DNA of 5,616 nt from Rubrivivax sp. (GCA_027484885.1 JAIXSD010000127.1:1-5616); one strand, 5' to 3'. Positions 1 to 5,616 are shown, counted from the stretch's first letter. Notes: generated by a model not told the origin, from the sequence alone. Numbers and translations: made by a program.

Positions 1-813
1 GAAAAGATGACGGACAAGCTGCACAACCATGTGGCGCCGGCGCCGGGCCAGAACATCAACCCGACCCGCTATGCCAGCCAGGGCTATCTGGTGCTGCGGC
101 CCGATGTGGTGTTCACCGTGGGCCACCCGGGCCAGAGCGCCATGAACACGGTGCTGCCGGCCGTACGCGAGCTGATCAAAAAGGGCTATGCCGACCCCAA
201 GCGCGTGGGCATCCAGGGCCACAGCTGGGGCGCCTACCAGATCAACTACCTGCTGACGCGCACGACGATGTTCCGCGCGGCGGAAGCCGGCGCCTCCATG
301 GCCAATATGGTCAGCGGCTACGGGGGCATCCGCTGGGGCACCGGCATCAGCCGCGCCGTGCAGTACGAGCAGGGCCAGAGCCGCATCGGCGCCACGCCCT
401 GGGACAAGCCGCAGCTGTACCTGGAGAACTCGCCCATCTTCAAGATCGACAAGGTGCAAACGCCCTACCTCACCGTGCACAACGACGAGGACGATGCCGT
501 GCCCTTCTACCAGGCCATTGAGTTCTTCACCGCCCTGCGCCGCCTGGGCAAGGAGGCTTACTGGTTCAACTACAACGGCGAGAAGCACGGCCTGGGCGAG
601 CGCGACAACATCAAGCACTTCAGCCTGCACATGGCCGAGTTCTTCGACCACTACCTGCTGAACGCGCCACGCCCGGCCTGGATGGACCAGCCCGTGCCCT
701 GGCTGGAACGTGGCAAGCGCGATGTGTCGGAGGCCTACAAGCCCAAGGCGGCTGAAGCAGCAGCGGGCAACAAAGCAGGCTCAGCAAGCGCTGCGGCCGC
801 CACGTCTCCGTAA
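1..813 (+). CDS. S9 (prolyl oligopeptidase) family serine peptidase, C-terminal part, 5'-truncated by window edge
   Basis: This is the C-terminal alpha/beta-hydrolase domain of an S9-type serine peptidase, about 270 residues, running to a TAA stop at 811-813. The reading frame is open to base 1, so the ATG at position 7 is probably an internal methionine and the gene starts upstream. The catalytic triad is visible in family order. The nucleophile lies in GHSWGAYQ (Ser codon 223-225, GxSxG elbow). The acid is in HNDEDDAVPFYQ (Asp codon 490-492, aligning with the Asp of HGxxDDxV in dipeptidyl-peptidase IV). The base is in GEKHGL (His codon 586-588). The last 20 or so residues are a low-complexity Ala/Gly/Ser/Lys tail. 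Family members cleave peptides, often after proline, and the beta-propeller domain expected upstream is outside the window. Substrate and cell location cannot be read from this part. It is transcribed toward the tRNA-lysC block and ends with its own terminator. Confidence 0.9.
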   Translation, partial: EKMTDKLHNHVAPAPGQNINPTRYASQGYLVLRPDVVFTVGHPGQSAMNTVLPAVRELIKKGYADPKRVGIQGHSWGAYQINYLLTRTTMFRAAEAGASMANMVSGYGGIRWGTGISRAVQYEQGQSRIGATPWDKPQLYLENSPIFKIDKVQTPYLTVHNDEDDAVPFYQAIEFFTALRRLGKEAYWFNYNGEKHGLGERDNIKHFSLHMAEFFDHYLLNAPRPAWMDQPVPWLERGKRDVSEAYKPKAAEAAAGNKAGSASAAAATSP

Positions 814-832
814 ACCGTTAGCCCATCGGCAC

Positions 833-867
833 AGCCCGGCACCGCAAGGAGGCCGGGCTTTTCTTTT
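833..867 (+). terminator. Rho-independent terminator of the S9 peptidase gene
   Basis: A perfect 8-bp stem (AGCCCGGC at 833-840 pairing with GCCGGGCT at 852-859) has an 11-nt loop and is followed by a T-rich run (TTTTCTTTT, 859-867). It begins 19 bp after the peptidase stop. There is no T-run on the other strand, so it should work only for plus-strand transcription. Confidence 0.85.
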
Positions 868-910
868 GGGCCCGGCGCTCAGATGAATGAGAAAGACGAG
901 CCCACAAAGC

Positions 911-946
911 AAAAACCCCTGATCAGCTTTCGCTCATCAGGGGTTT
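911..946 (-). terminator. Rho-independent terminator downstream of tRNA-Ser, probably bidirectional
   Basis: An 11-bp perfect inverted repeat (AAACCCCTGAT at 913-923, ATCAGGGGTTT at 936-946) encloses a 12-nt loop. Read on the minus strand it ends in TTTTT, about 50 nt past the 3' end of the tRNA, so it fits as the terminator of the tRNA-Ser (and possibly lysC) transcript. Read on the plus strand the stem ends in TTT, with TTTTT a few bases later (951-955), so it can also back up the peptidase terminator. The rest of the 182-bp gap (814-995) shows no gene. Confidence 0.85.
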
Positions 947-995
947 CGCATTTTTGCAGCGTCTGTTTTCGACTTTTCAGTCTGCCAACTTCAGC

Positions 996-1088
996 TGGCG
1001 GAGTCGGAGAGATTCGAACTCTCGATGCAGGTTTTGCCCACATACTCCCTTAGCAGGGGAGCACCTTCGGCCACTCGGTCACGACTCC
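996..1088 (-). tRNA. tRNA-Ser, anticodon GCU
   Basis: A 93-nt class II tRNA with its 3' CCA encoded (plus-strand TGG at 996-998). The acceptor stem GGAGTCG (5' end at 1088) pairs with CGACTCC (1000-1006), with G as discriminator. The anticodon stem CTCCC/GGGAG holds the loop CTGCTAA, giving anticodon GCU (plus-strand AGC at 1052-1054). A long variable arm follows, as expected for serine tRNA. The T-arm is GAGAG-TTCGAAT-CTCTC (1007-1023). It decodes AGC and AGU. The anticodon arm and much of the variable region resemble E. coli tRNA-Ser(GCU). It lies 51 bp after the lysC stop in the same direction. Confidence 0.97.
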
Positions 1089-1101
1089 AGCGTAGCCTTG
1101 C

Positions 1102-1131
1102 ATTCTATACGAAGAATTTCAGGCTTCGCAA
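1102..1131 (-). promoter_or_regulatory. Candidate sigma-70 promoter for tRNA-Ser
   Basis: On the minus strand TTGCGA (plus 1126-1131, 4 of 6 to TTGACA) is followed after 18 bp by TAGAAT (plus 1102-1107, 5 of 6 to TATAAT). An overlapping TATAGA gives an alternative 16-bp spacing. Transcription would begin a few bases before the mature tRNA 5' end at 1088, leaving a short leader for RNase P. It fills the gap between lysC and the tRNA, where no lysC terminator is visible. The call rests on consensus matching only. Confidence 0.5.
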
Positions 1132-1139
1132 GAACTTCT

Positions 1140-2411
1140 TCAAGATTTTTCGTCCTGGTCCAGATCGAAGGCCTTGTGCAGCGCGCGCACGGCCAGCTCC
1201 ATGTACTTCTCGTCGATCACGACCGAGGTCTTGATCTCGCTGGTGGAAATCATCTGGATGTTGATGCCTTCTTCGCTCAGCGCGCGGAACATCTTGGAGG
1301 CCACGCCCACATGCGAGCGCATGCCGATGCCGACGATGCTGACCTTGCAAATGCGCGGATCACCGACCACCTTGGAGGCATTGGTGGCGGGGCCAACCTT
1401 GGTCTCCAGCAGTTCCAGTGTGCGGGCGTAATCGTTGCGTGGCACGGTGAAGCTGAAGTCGGTCTTGCCGTCGTGCGAGACGTTCTGGATGATGACGTCG
1501 ATGTCGATATTGGCATCAGCCACCGGGCCCAGGATCTGGAAGGCAATACCCGGCTTGTCCGGCACGCCCAGCAGGGTCACCTTGGCTTCGTCACGGTTGA
1601 AGGCAATGCCCGACACGACGGCTTGTTCCATTTTCTCGTCCTCTTCAAAACTGATCAGGGTGCCGGACTTGGCTTCCTCGTTGATATCGATGTCCCAGGG
1701 CGTGAAGCTGGACAGCACGCGCAGCGGCACGCGGTACTTGCCAGCGAACTCGACCGAGCGGATCTGCAGGATCTTGGAGCCCAGCGAGGCCATCTCCAGC
1801 ATCTCTTCGAAGCTGATGGTGTGCAGGCGGCGGGCCTCCGGCACGATGCGCGGGTCGGTGGTGTAGACGCCGTCCACATCGGTGTAGATCAGGCACTCGT
1901 CGGCCTTCATGGCCGCAGCAATCGCCACGGCCGAGGTGTCCGAACCACCTCGACCCAGGGTGGTGATGTTGTTCTCTTCGTCGATGCCCTGGAAGCCGGC
2001 GATCACCACCACCTTGCCGGCCGCCAGATCGGCGCGCACGCGGGTGTCGTCGATGCTCTCGATGCGGGCCTTGGTGTAGGACGAATCGGTGGCCACCGGC
2101 ACTTGCCAGCCGGTGTAGCTGACCGACTCCAGGCCTTCGGCCTGCAGGGCGATGGCCAGCAGGCCCACCGAGACCTGCTCGCCGGTCGAGGCAATCATGT
2201 CCAGTTCACGGTTCAGTGCGGCGCTGCTGCCGGCGGGCGCCAGCTCTTTGGCCAGGCCCAGAAGACGGTTGGTTTCACCGCTCATCGCCGAAGGCACGAC
2301 CACCATCTGATGCCCGGCACGGGCCCATTTGGCGACACGTTTGGCGACATTGCGAATGCGCTCGGTCGACCCCATCGAGGTGCCGCCGTACTTGTGAACA
2401 ATCAATGCCAT
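1140..2411 (-). CDS. lysC: Aspartate kinase (aspartokinase), LysC type
   Basis: This 423-residue enzyme phosphorylates L-aspartate with ATP, the first committed step toward lysine/diaminopimelate, threonine and methionine, in the cytoplasm. The amino-acid-kinase domain covers about residues 1-235: KYGGTSMGS at 7-15, SAMSGETNRL near 41-50, STGEQVSVG at 75-83, GRGGSDTSA at 153-161 and YTDVDGVYTTDPR at 176-188. Two ACT domains follow: about 265-345 (VTLLGVPDKPG, then VIIQNVSHDG) and about 355-420 (VSIVGIGMRSHVGVA, then ISTSEIKTSVV). Length and order match the single-function, ~410-425-residue aspartokinases with regulatory ACT domains, which are commonly feedback-inhibited by lysine and threonine; inhibition here is inferred. 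The ATG start gives the usual MALIVHKYGG beginning, although the bases before it (TGACCCTT) carry no Shine-Dalgarno. It follows tilS after 131 bp and precedes tRNA-Ser. An internal start may also yield a separate beta subunit. Confidence 0.97.
   Translation of the reverse strand: MALIVHKYGGTSMGSTERIRNVAKRVAKWARAGHQMVVVPSAMSGETNRLLGLAKELAPAGSSAALNRELDMIASTGEQVSVGLLAIALQAEGLESVSYTGWQVPVATDSSYTKARIESIDDTRVRADLAAGKVVVIAGFQGIDEENNITTLGRGGSDTSAVAIAAAMKADECLIYTDVDGVYTTDPRIVPEARRLHTISFEEMLEMASLGSKILQIRSVEFAGKYRVPLRVLSSFTPWDIDINEEAKSGTLISFEEDEKMEQAVVSGIAFNRDEAKVTLLGVPDKPGIAFQILGPVADANIDIDVIIQNVSHDGKTDFSFTVPRNDYARTLELLETKVGPATNASKVVGDPRICKVSIVGIGMRSHVGVASKMFRALSEEGINIQMISTSEIKTSVVIDEKYMELAVRALHKAFDLDQDEKS
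1629..1646 (-). promoter_or_regulatory. Internal ribosome binding site and ATG for a possible LysC beta subunit
   Basis: Inside lysC, codon 261 is an in-frame ATG (plus 1629-1631), preceded on the minus strand by GAAGAGG (plus 1640-1646) with exactly 8 nt between GAGG and ATG. Initiation here would give a 163-residue protein (1140-1631) made of both ACT domains, beginning MEQAVVSGIAFNRDEAKV. In Corynebacterium glutamicum the separate aspartokinase beta subunit begins at an equivalent methionine (MEEAVLTGVA, as I recall it) and forms an alpha2beta2 enzyme; Bacillus subtilis LysC works similarly. The site is seen in the sequence; its use is inference. The main lysC start lacks such a ribosome binding site. 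Confidence 0.55.
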
Positions 2412-2484
2412 AAGGGTCAGTTCGTCACGCGCGGAAAGGGTGGGAAACCCGGTCGGGTGGGGTGCGCCGCGGTCGCAGCCAAAG

Positions 2485-2514
2485 ATTCTAGCTGCTGCAT
2501 TGCAGCAATATGAC
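2485..2514 (-). promoter_or_regulatory. Candidate lysC promoter with a 15-bp inverted repeat in its spacer
   Basis: In the 131-bp tilS-lysC gap the minus strand carries TAGAAT (plus 2485-2490, 5 of 6 to the -10 consensus), about 75 bp before the lysC ATG. Immediately upstream lies a perfect inverted repeat, TGCTGCA-T-TGCAGCA (plus 2493-2507), which would occupy the space between -10 and -35. The -35 is poor: GTCATA at an 18-bp spacing matches only 3 of 6. A weak promoter with an operator-like palindrome in the spacer would suit a regulated gene, but this is inference. After the tilS stop I see a GC-rich inverted repeat (CTCCC/GGGAG) but no T-run, so cotranscription with tilS is also possible. 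Confidence 0.35.
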
Positions 2515-2542
2515 GCCCTCCCCCGGGCCTGCGGGAGCCGGC

Positions 2543-3928
2543 TTACGCATCCGGCGCAGGCTCACTCTCACCCAGACGAAGCCAGCAAACCTTCAGCTGC
2601 GGTGCCCCCGGCGGGGCCAAGCTGCGGGCATCCAAACCCAGGCCCGGCGCGAACAGGACTTGCTGGGTATCGGCCCGCAGCAGGAGCGGCCCCTCGCGAT
2701 GCCAGGCCGGCAGCGCCGCGCTCTGGTAAGCCTTCTTCAGGCTGCGCGCCAAGCCGCGCGGCTGGCGCTGAAACTGCTCGCCACCCTGCCGCGCCCGCAT
2801 GCAGACCTGGGCCAGGCTTTCGGCCAGCACACCACCCTCGCTCACGGCTGAGACCTGCCAGGCCCCGCCCCAATCGGGCTGTGGGTGGACGCCGGGCCGG
2901 CTCAAATCGAGCAGCTTCGTCTCGCCGATCGGCGCCCCCGCCTCGCAGGCAGCCTGCCAGCTCAAATGCTCGCGGTACAGGTGCAAAACACCAGGGCCGC
3001 AAGGCCAGCTGAGGGTCGACTCCACATCCTCGCGCGCCAGCAGCTCGGTGACCTGCCGGGCCGACGCGACCTGGCCTGTCTGCTGATGCAGCCAGGCACG
3101 CAAGGCATTGCTGGCACGCGCAGGGCTGAGCGCCCGCAAAGCCGGCAGATGCAAGCCTTGCGGGCTCAGCAAGCCCGGCAAATCCTGCTCGGCCATCTCG
3201 CGCTGCAAGGCCAGCGCCTGCTGGGCCCACTGTGCACCCAGGGCCAGGCTGCGCTCCGCGGCAGGGAAGGCCTCGGCCAGCGCCGGCCAGACCTGCAAGC
3301 GCAGGCGGTTGCGGCTGTAGCGCGGGTCGCTGTTGCTGTCGTCCTCGACAAAACTCAGGCCCTGCGCTTCGACGTAGCTCTCGATGACCTCACGCCCCTG
3401 CTGCAGCCAAGGTCGCGCCCAAACCAGGTCGGCCTTGCCGCCGCGCTGCTGCAAGCGAGGCATGCCCGCCAGGCCCGCCACGCCGCCGCCACGCAAGGCT
3501 TGCAAGAGCAGGGTTTCGGCCTGATCGCGCCGATGGTGGGCCATGAGGATGAGCGTGGCGCCGGCCTCAATCGCCATCTCGGCCAGAGCGGCGTAGCGCC
3601 CCTCGCGCGCCCAGGCTTCGATGCTTTGCCCCGCAGCAGGCTCGCCGGCCAAGCGCCGGTGATGGAACTCGACCGGCAAGCCTTGCGCCGCCCACGTTTG
3701 ACACAAGGCCTGCCCGTGCTGCAGCCAGGCGTCGGCCTGCGTGCTCAAACCATGGTGGACATGCAAGGCCAGCACCTGCACACAAGCATCCACCGAGCGA
3801 TTCAGCGCCTGGGCCTGGCGCACCACACAGTGGAGCAAGGCCGTCGAATCACGGCCGCCGCTGAAGGCCACGGCCACGCGCCGGGGCTGGCCCAGCTCGG
3901 GATTCAGCTCGGGATTCAACACAACCAC
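2543..3928 (-). CDS. tilS: tRNA(Ile)-lysidine synthetase TilS
   Basis: TilS uses ATP and lysine to convert C34 of tRNA-Ile(CAU) to lysidine, changing the tRNA from methionine to isoleucine identity and from AUG to AUA decoding; it is usually essential. The 461-residue protein shows the N-type ATP pyrophosphatase P-loop SGGRDS (23-28), HVHHGLS (56-62), the HHRRDQAETLLLQALRGGG segment (131-149) with GLAGM (152-156), and DDSNSDPRYSRNRLR (196-210). The C-terminal tRNA-binding region has GGEQFQRQPRGLARSLKK (382-399) and FAPGLGLDA (426-434). In the HxxDDQxET motif the first Asp is Arg; the second Asp is kept. The start is uncertain: GTG at 3928 is the most upstream usual start codon in a frame open back to the accA stop. 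GTG at 3922 and TTG at 3919 are alternatives, and no good Shine-Dalgarno precedes any of them. The first 15 residues or so are outside the conserved fold and include an NPEL-NPEL duplication. Confidence 0.95.
   Translation of the reverse strand: MVVLNPELNPELGQPRRVAVAFSGGRDSTALLHCVVRQAQALNRSVDACVQVLALHVHHGLSTQADAWLQHGQALCQTWAAQGLPVEFHHRRLAGEPAAGQSIEAWAREGRYAALAEMAIEAGATLILMAHHRRDQAETLLLQALRGGGVAGLAGMPRLQQRGGKADLVWARPWLQQGREVIESYVEAQGLSFVEDDSNSDPRYSRNRLRLQVWPALAEAFPAAERSLALGAQWAQQALALQREMAEQDLPGLLSPQGLHLPALRALSPARASNALRAWLHQQTGQVASARQVTELLAREDVESTLSWPCGPGVLHLYREHLSWQAACEAGAPIGETKLLDLSRPGVHPQPDWGGAWQVSAVSEGGVLAESLAQVCMRARQGGEQFQRQPRGLARSLKKAYQSAALPAWHREGPLLLRADTQQVLFAPGLGLDARSLAPPGAPQLKVCWLRLGESEPAPDA
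3893..3916. repeat. Perfect 12-bp tandem duplication at the 5' end of tilS
   Basis: CAGCTCGGGATT occurs twice in direct succession (3893-3904 and 3905-3916). On the minus strand it encodes NPEL-NPEL at residues 5-12 of TilS as called. Being a multiple of 3 it keeps the frame, and it lies before the conserved P-loop domain, where extra residues should be tolerated. A slippage duplication is the simplest explanation. Confidence 0.9.
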
Positions 3929-3940
3929 AGATCGCCCATG

Positions 3941-3963
3941 AAAAACGGGCCCCTCGGGGCCCG
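3941..3963 (-). terminator. Rho-independent terminator after accA, directly upstream of tilS
   Basis: On the minus strand CGGGCCCC-GA-GGGGCCCG (plus 3946-3963) forms a very GC-rich hairpin, effectively 7 bp with a CGAG loop, followed by TTTTT (plus 3941-3945). It lies 22 bp after the accA stop. The T-run ends 12 nt before the GTG called as the tilS start, so the structure is also part of any tilS leader transcribed from further upstream. Confidence 0.85.
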
Positions 3964-3985
3964 GAATTTGTGATCCGACGAGGGA

Positions 3986-4957
3986 TCAGCGGCTCTTGGT
4001 GTCGCCAAAGCGGCCATAGGCTTGCAGACGCTCGTAGCGGCGGTCCAGCAGCTCCTTGGGCTTGAGGTCGCTGACCTGGCGCAGGGCGTCACTGAGAGCG
4101 CGCTTGAGGTTGGAGGCCATCTGCTTGTTGTCACGATGGGCGCCGCCGACCGGCTCATTGACGATCTTGTCGACCAGGCCCATGGCCTTCAGGCGGTGGG
4201 CGGTGATGCCCAGGGCGCTGGCCGCCTCCGAGGCGCGCTCGGCCGACTTCCACAGGATGGAGGCGCAACCTTCCGGCGAAATCACCGAATAGGCCGAGAA
4301 CTGCAGCATCAACACCTGGTCGGCCACGCCGATGGCCAGGGCACCGCCCGAACCGCCTTCACCGATCACGGTGGCGATGATGGGCACTTCCAGCTGGGCC
4401 ATCTCGAAGATGTTGCGGCCAATGGCTTCAGACTGGCCGCGCTCCTCGGCACCGATGCCGGGGTAGGCACCCATGGTGTCGATCATGGTGAAGACCGGCA
4501 GGCCGAACTTCTCGGCCAGTTTCATCAGACGCAAGGCCTTGCGATAGCCCTCGGGGCGCGGCATACCGAAGTTGCGCAGGGCGCGCTCTTTCGAATCGGC
4601 GCCACGCTGATGGCCGATCACCATGCAGGCCTGGCCGTTGAAGCGGGCCAAGCCGCCGACGATGGCGGCGTCATCGGCGAAATGACGGTCGCCGTGCAGT
4701 TCCTGGAATTCGGTGAAGACCTCGGCGCAGTAGTCCAGGGTCTGGGGGCGCTGCGGATGCCGGGCGATCTGGTAGACCTGCCAGGGCTCGACGCTGGCGT
4801 AGACATCCTTGGTCAGCTGCTGGCTTTTCTTGGAGAGGCGGTCAATCTCTTCGGAGATGTCCACCGCCGATTCGCTTTGCACATAGCGCAGCTCTTCGAT
4901 CTTGGTTTCCAGCTCCGCAATGGGCTGCTCGAACTCGAGAAAATGTTTTTTGCTCAT
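3986..4957 (-). CDS. accA: Acetyl-CoA carboxylase carboxyltransferase subunit alpha
   Basis: AccA with AccD forms the carboxyltransferase of acetyl-CoA carboxylase, moving the carboxyl group from biotin on AccB to acetyl-CoA to give malonyl-CoA for fatty acid synthesis in the cytoplasm. The 323-residue length is typical. The N-terminus [18 protein letters not shown] (6-23) is the family helix. The core has [11 protein letters not shown] (86-96), [17 protein letters not shown] (129-145), [17 protein letters not shown] (166-182) and the oxyanion-type loop [12 protein letters not shown] (199-210). The ATG at 4955-4957 puts the FEQPIAELE motif at its usual distance from the start. AGG touches the ATG directly, so there is no properly spaced Shine-Dalgarno. 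accD is not in the window. The gene lies 77 bp after alkA and ends in a strong terminator before tilS. Confidence 0.98.
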   Translation of the reverse strand: MSKKHFLEFEQPIAELETKIEELRYVQSESAVDISEEIDRLSKKSQQLTKDVYASVEPWQVYQIARHPQRPQTLDYCAEVFTEFQELHGDRHFADDAAIVGGLARFNGQACMVIGHQRGADSKERALRNFGMPRPEGYRKALRLMKLAEKFGLPVFTMIDTMGAYPGIGAEERGQSEAIGRNIFEMAQLEVPIIATVIGEGGSGGALAIGVADQVLMLQFSAYSVISPEGCASILWKSAERASEAASALGITAHRLKAMGLVDKIVNEPVGGAHRDNKQMASNLKRALSDALRQVSDLKPKELLDRRYERLQAYGRFGDTKSR

Positions 4958-5006
4958 CCTGCGATTTCGTGTCAGTGAGGAGGGTCCGAAGACGACTCAA
5001 GCCACC

Positions 5007-5034
5007 ATTTTACGGGAGGCAGGAGCCGGGCGAA
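5007..5034 (-). promoter_or_regulatory. Possible accA promoter
   Basis: In the 77-bp gap between alkA and accA the minus strand has TAAAAT (plus 5007-5012, 5 of 6 to TATAAT). A weak -35, TTCGCC (plus 5029-5034, 3 of 6), lies 16 bp upstream and starts right after the alkA stop codon. I see no terminator with a T-run between the two genes, so accA may instead be read from an upstream promoter. Consensus evidence only. Confidence 0.3.
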
Positions 5035-5616
5035 TCAGGGCTGCACCGGGGCCGGATCGAGGCTGCGCCAAATGTACCATGTGGCCACCGAGCGGTAAGG
5101 CGCCCAGGCGTCGCCCAACTCGCGCGCTTCGGCCCGCGACACCGGCTCGCCGGAAAAGTACAAATCGCTGATGCCCTTGATCAAGCGCGGATCGTCCAGC
5201 GGCAGCACATTGGGCCGCGTCAGGTGGAAGATCAGGAACATCTCGGCCGTCCAGCGGCCGATGCCACGGATGGCCACCAGCTCGTCGATGATGGCCTCGT
5301 CGTCCATCTGCGTCCATTGCTTGACGTGCACCTGGCCATCTTCGAAATGCTGGGCCAGATCACGCAAATACTCGATCTTGCGCGCCGACAGGCCCGCACC
5401 GCGCAGCGACTCGGTCGCCTGCGCCAGCAAGGCGGCTGGCTGGATCTTGGCCGCGTTGCCGGGCAGCAAGGCCACAAACTTCTCCCAGGAGGCCTGGGCC
5501 GACTTGACCGAGATCTGCTGGCCGATGATGGAGCGGGCCAGGGTGGTGAAGGCATCGGCCCGGCTTTGCAGCCGCGCTTCGCCAAACTGAGGGATCAGTT
5601 TCTTCAGCACCCGATC
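5035..5616 (-). CDS. alkA: DNA-3-methyladenine glycosylase II (AlkA type, HhH-GPD), 5'-truncated by window edge
   Basis: This enzyme excises alkylated purines such as 3-methyladenine from DNA, the first step of base excision repair. About 193 codons are present. The frame is open to the right edge (…DRVLKKLIPQFG), and the GTG at 5608-5610 is probably an internal valine, so a short N-terminal piece lies outside. Numbering from the first codon in the window, LARSIIGQQISVKSAQ (26-41) is the family substrate-pocket region. LVAIRGIGRWTAEMFLIF (113-130) is the helix-hairpin-helix. LPLDDPRLIKGI follows, with Asp142 (codon 5191-5193) aligning with catalytic Asp238 of E. coli AlkA in LPDDYLIKQ. The protein seems to be the short form without the extra N-terminal domain of E. 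coli AlkA (282 residues), though the missing start prevents certainty. It is upstream of accA on the same strand. Confidence 0.93.
   Translation of the reverse strand, partial: DRVLKKLIPQFGEARLQSRADAFTTLARSIIGQQISVKSAQASWEKFVALLPGNAAKIQPAALLAQATESLRGAGLSARKIEYLRDLAQHFEDGQVHVKQWTQMDDEAIIDELVAIRGIGRWTAEMFLIFHLTRPNVLPLDDPRLIKGISDLYFSGEPVSRAEARELGDAWAPYRSVATWYIWRSLDPAPVQP

Noticed and set aside
913..946. Hammerhead-like core string CTGATGAG-CGAAA on the minus strand within the tRNA terminator
   Set aside because: The two core pieces are adjacent with no stem II between them, there is no suitable cleavage triplet or three-way junction, and the region folds as a simple 11-bp terminator hairpin.
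954..2513. A 519-codon open frame on the plus strand opposite lysC
   Set aside because: It runs through the tRNA-Ser gene and is the antisense of a clearly recognised lysC. Long antisense frames are expected in GC-rich DNA with strong codon bias, and the His/Gly/Asp/Leu-rich product has no recognisable domain.
2412..2542. Lysine riboswitch in the lysC leader
   Set aside because: The gap is only 131 bp, shorter than the lysine aptamer, and the five-helix arrangement and its conserved purine-rich core are not seen. The one clear inverted repeat is a short 15-bp element.
2520..2542. Terminator after tilS (CTCCC/GGGAG stem on the minus strand)
   Set aside because: The stem is 5 bp with a 10-nt loop and is followed by GCGTCATATTGC rather than a T-run, so it does not meet the usual standard.
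2885..3973. A 362-codon plus-strand frame opposite tilS
   Set aside because: It is a shadow frame of tilS, rich in Arg, Gln and Ala, with no domain and crossing the accA terminator.
3916..4158. An 80-codon minus-strand frame overlapping accA and the tilS start
   Set aside because: It lies out of frame inside accA and runs through the terminator. It has no ribosome binding site or domain. Only its last codons, after ATG 3939, are mentioned in the tilS finding.
4022..4978. A 318-codon plus-strand frame opposite accA
   Set aside because: It is an antisense shadow of the highly conserved accA gene, with a low-complexity His/Gly/Asp-rich composition and no family resemblance.

Overview
The window is GC-rich, and its gene content and order point to a betaproteobacterium of the order Burkholderiales, probably close to the Roseateles/Rubrivivax/Comamonadaceae side. 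This rests on protein character and the order alkA - accA - tilS - lysC - tRNA-Ser, which I recall as conserved in that order. The genus is inference; no search was run.

Layout: (1) Positions 1-813 (+) hold the 3' end of an S9 prolyl-oligopeptidase-type serine hydrolase, followed by a strong terminator. (2) Everything from about 911 to the right edge reads on the minus strand. From right to left in transcription order it is: alkA (5'-truncated by the window edge), accA, tilS, lysC and tRNA-Ser(GCU). A bidirectional hairpin at 911-946 closes this block and faces the peptidase terminator in a convergent arrangement. No stretch over 300 bp lacks a gene; the intergenic gaps are 182, 51, 131, 57 and 77 bp.

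Functions: the minus-strand block is housekeeping. AlkA removes alkylated bases from DNA. AccA is half of the carboxyltransferase that makes malonyl-CoA. TilS modifies the wobble base of tRNA-Ile(CAU). LysC opens the aspartate family pathway (Lys, Thr, Met, diaminopimelate). The tRNA reads AGC/AGU serine codons. They do not form one pathway.

I see no mobile element, CRISPR array, toxin-antitoxin pair or phage gene, and no evidence for an undescribed system. The points worth a second look are small and regulatory. lysC has a well-spaced internal Shine-Dalgarno and ATG at the position of the known beta-subunit start of Corynebacterium aspartokinase. A textbook terminator ends only 12 nt before the tilS GTG start. 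A perfect 15-bp inverted repeat sits beside a candidate lysC -10 box.
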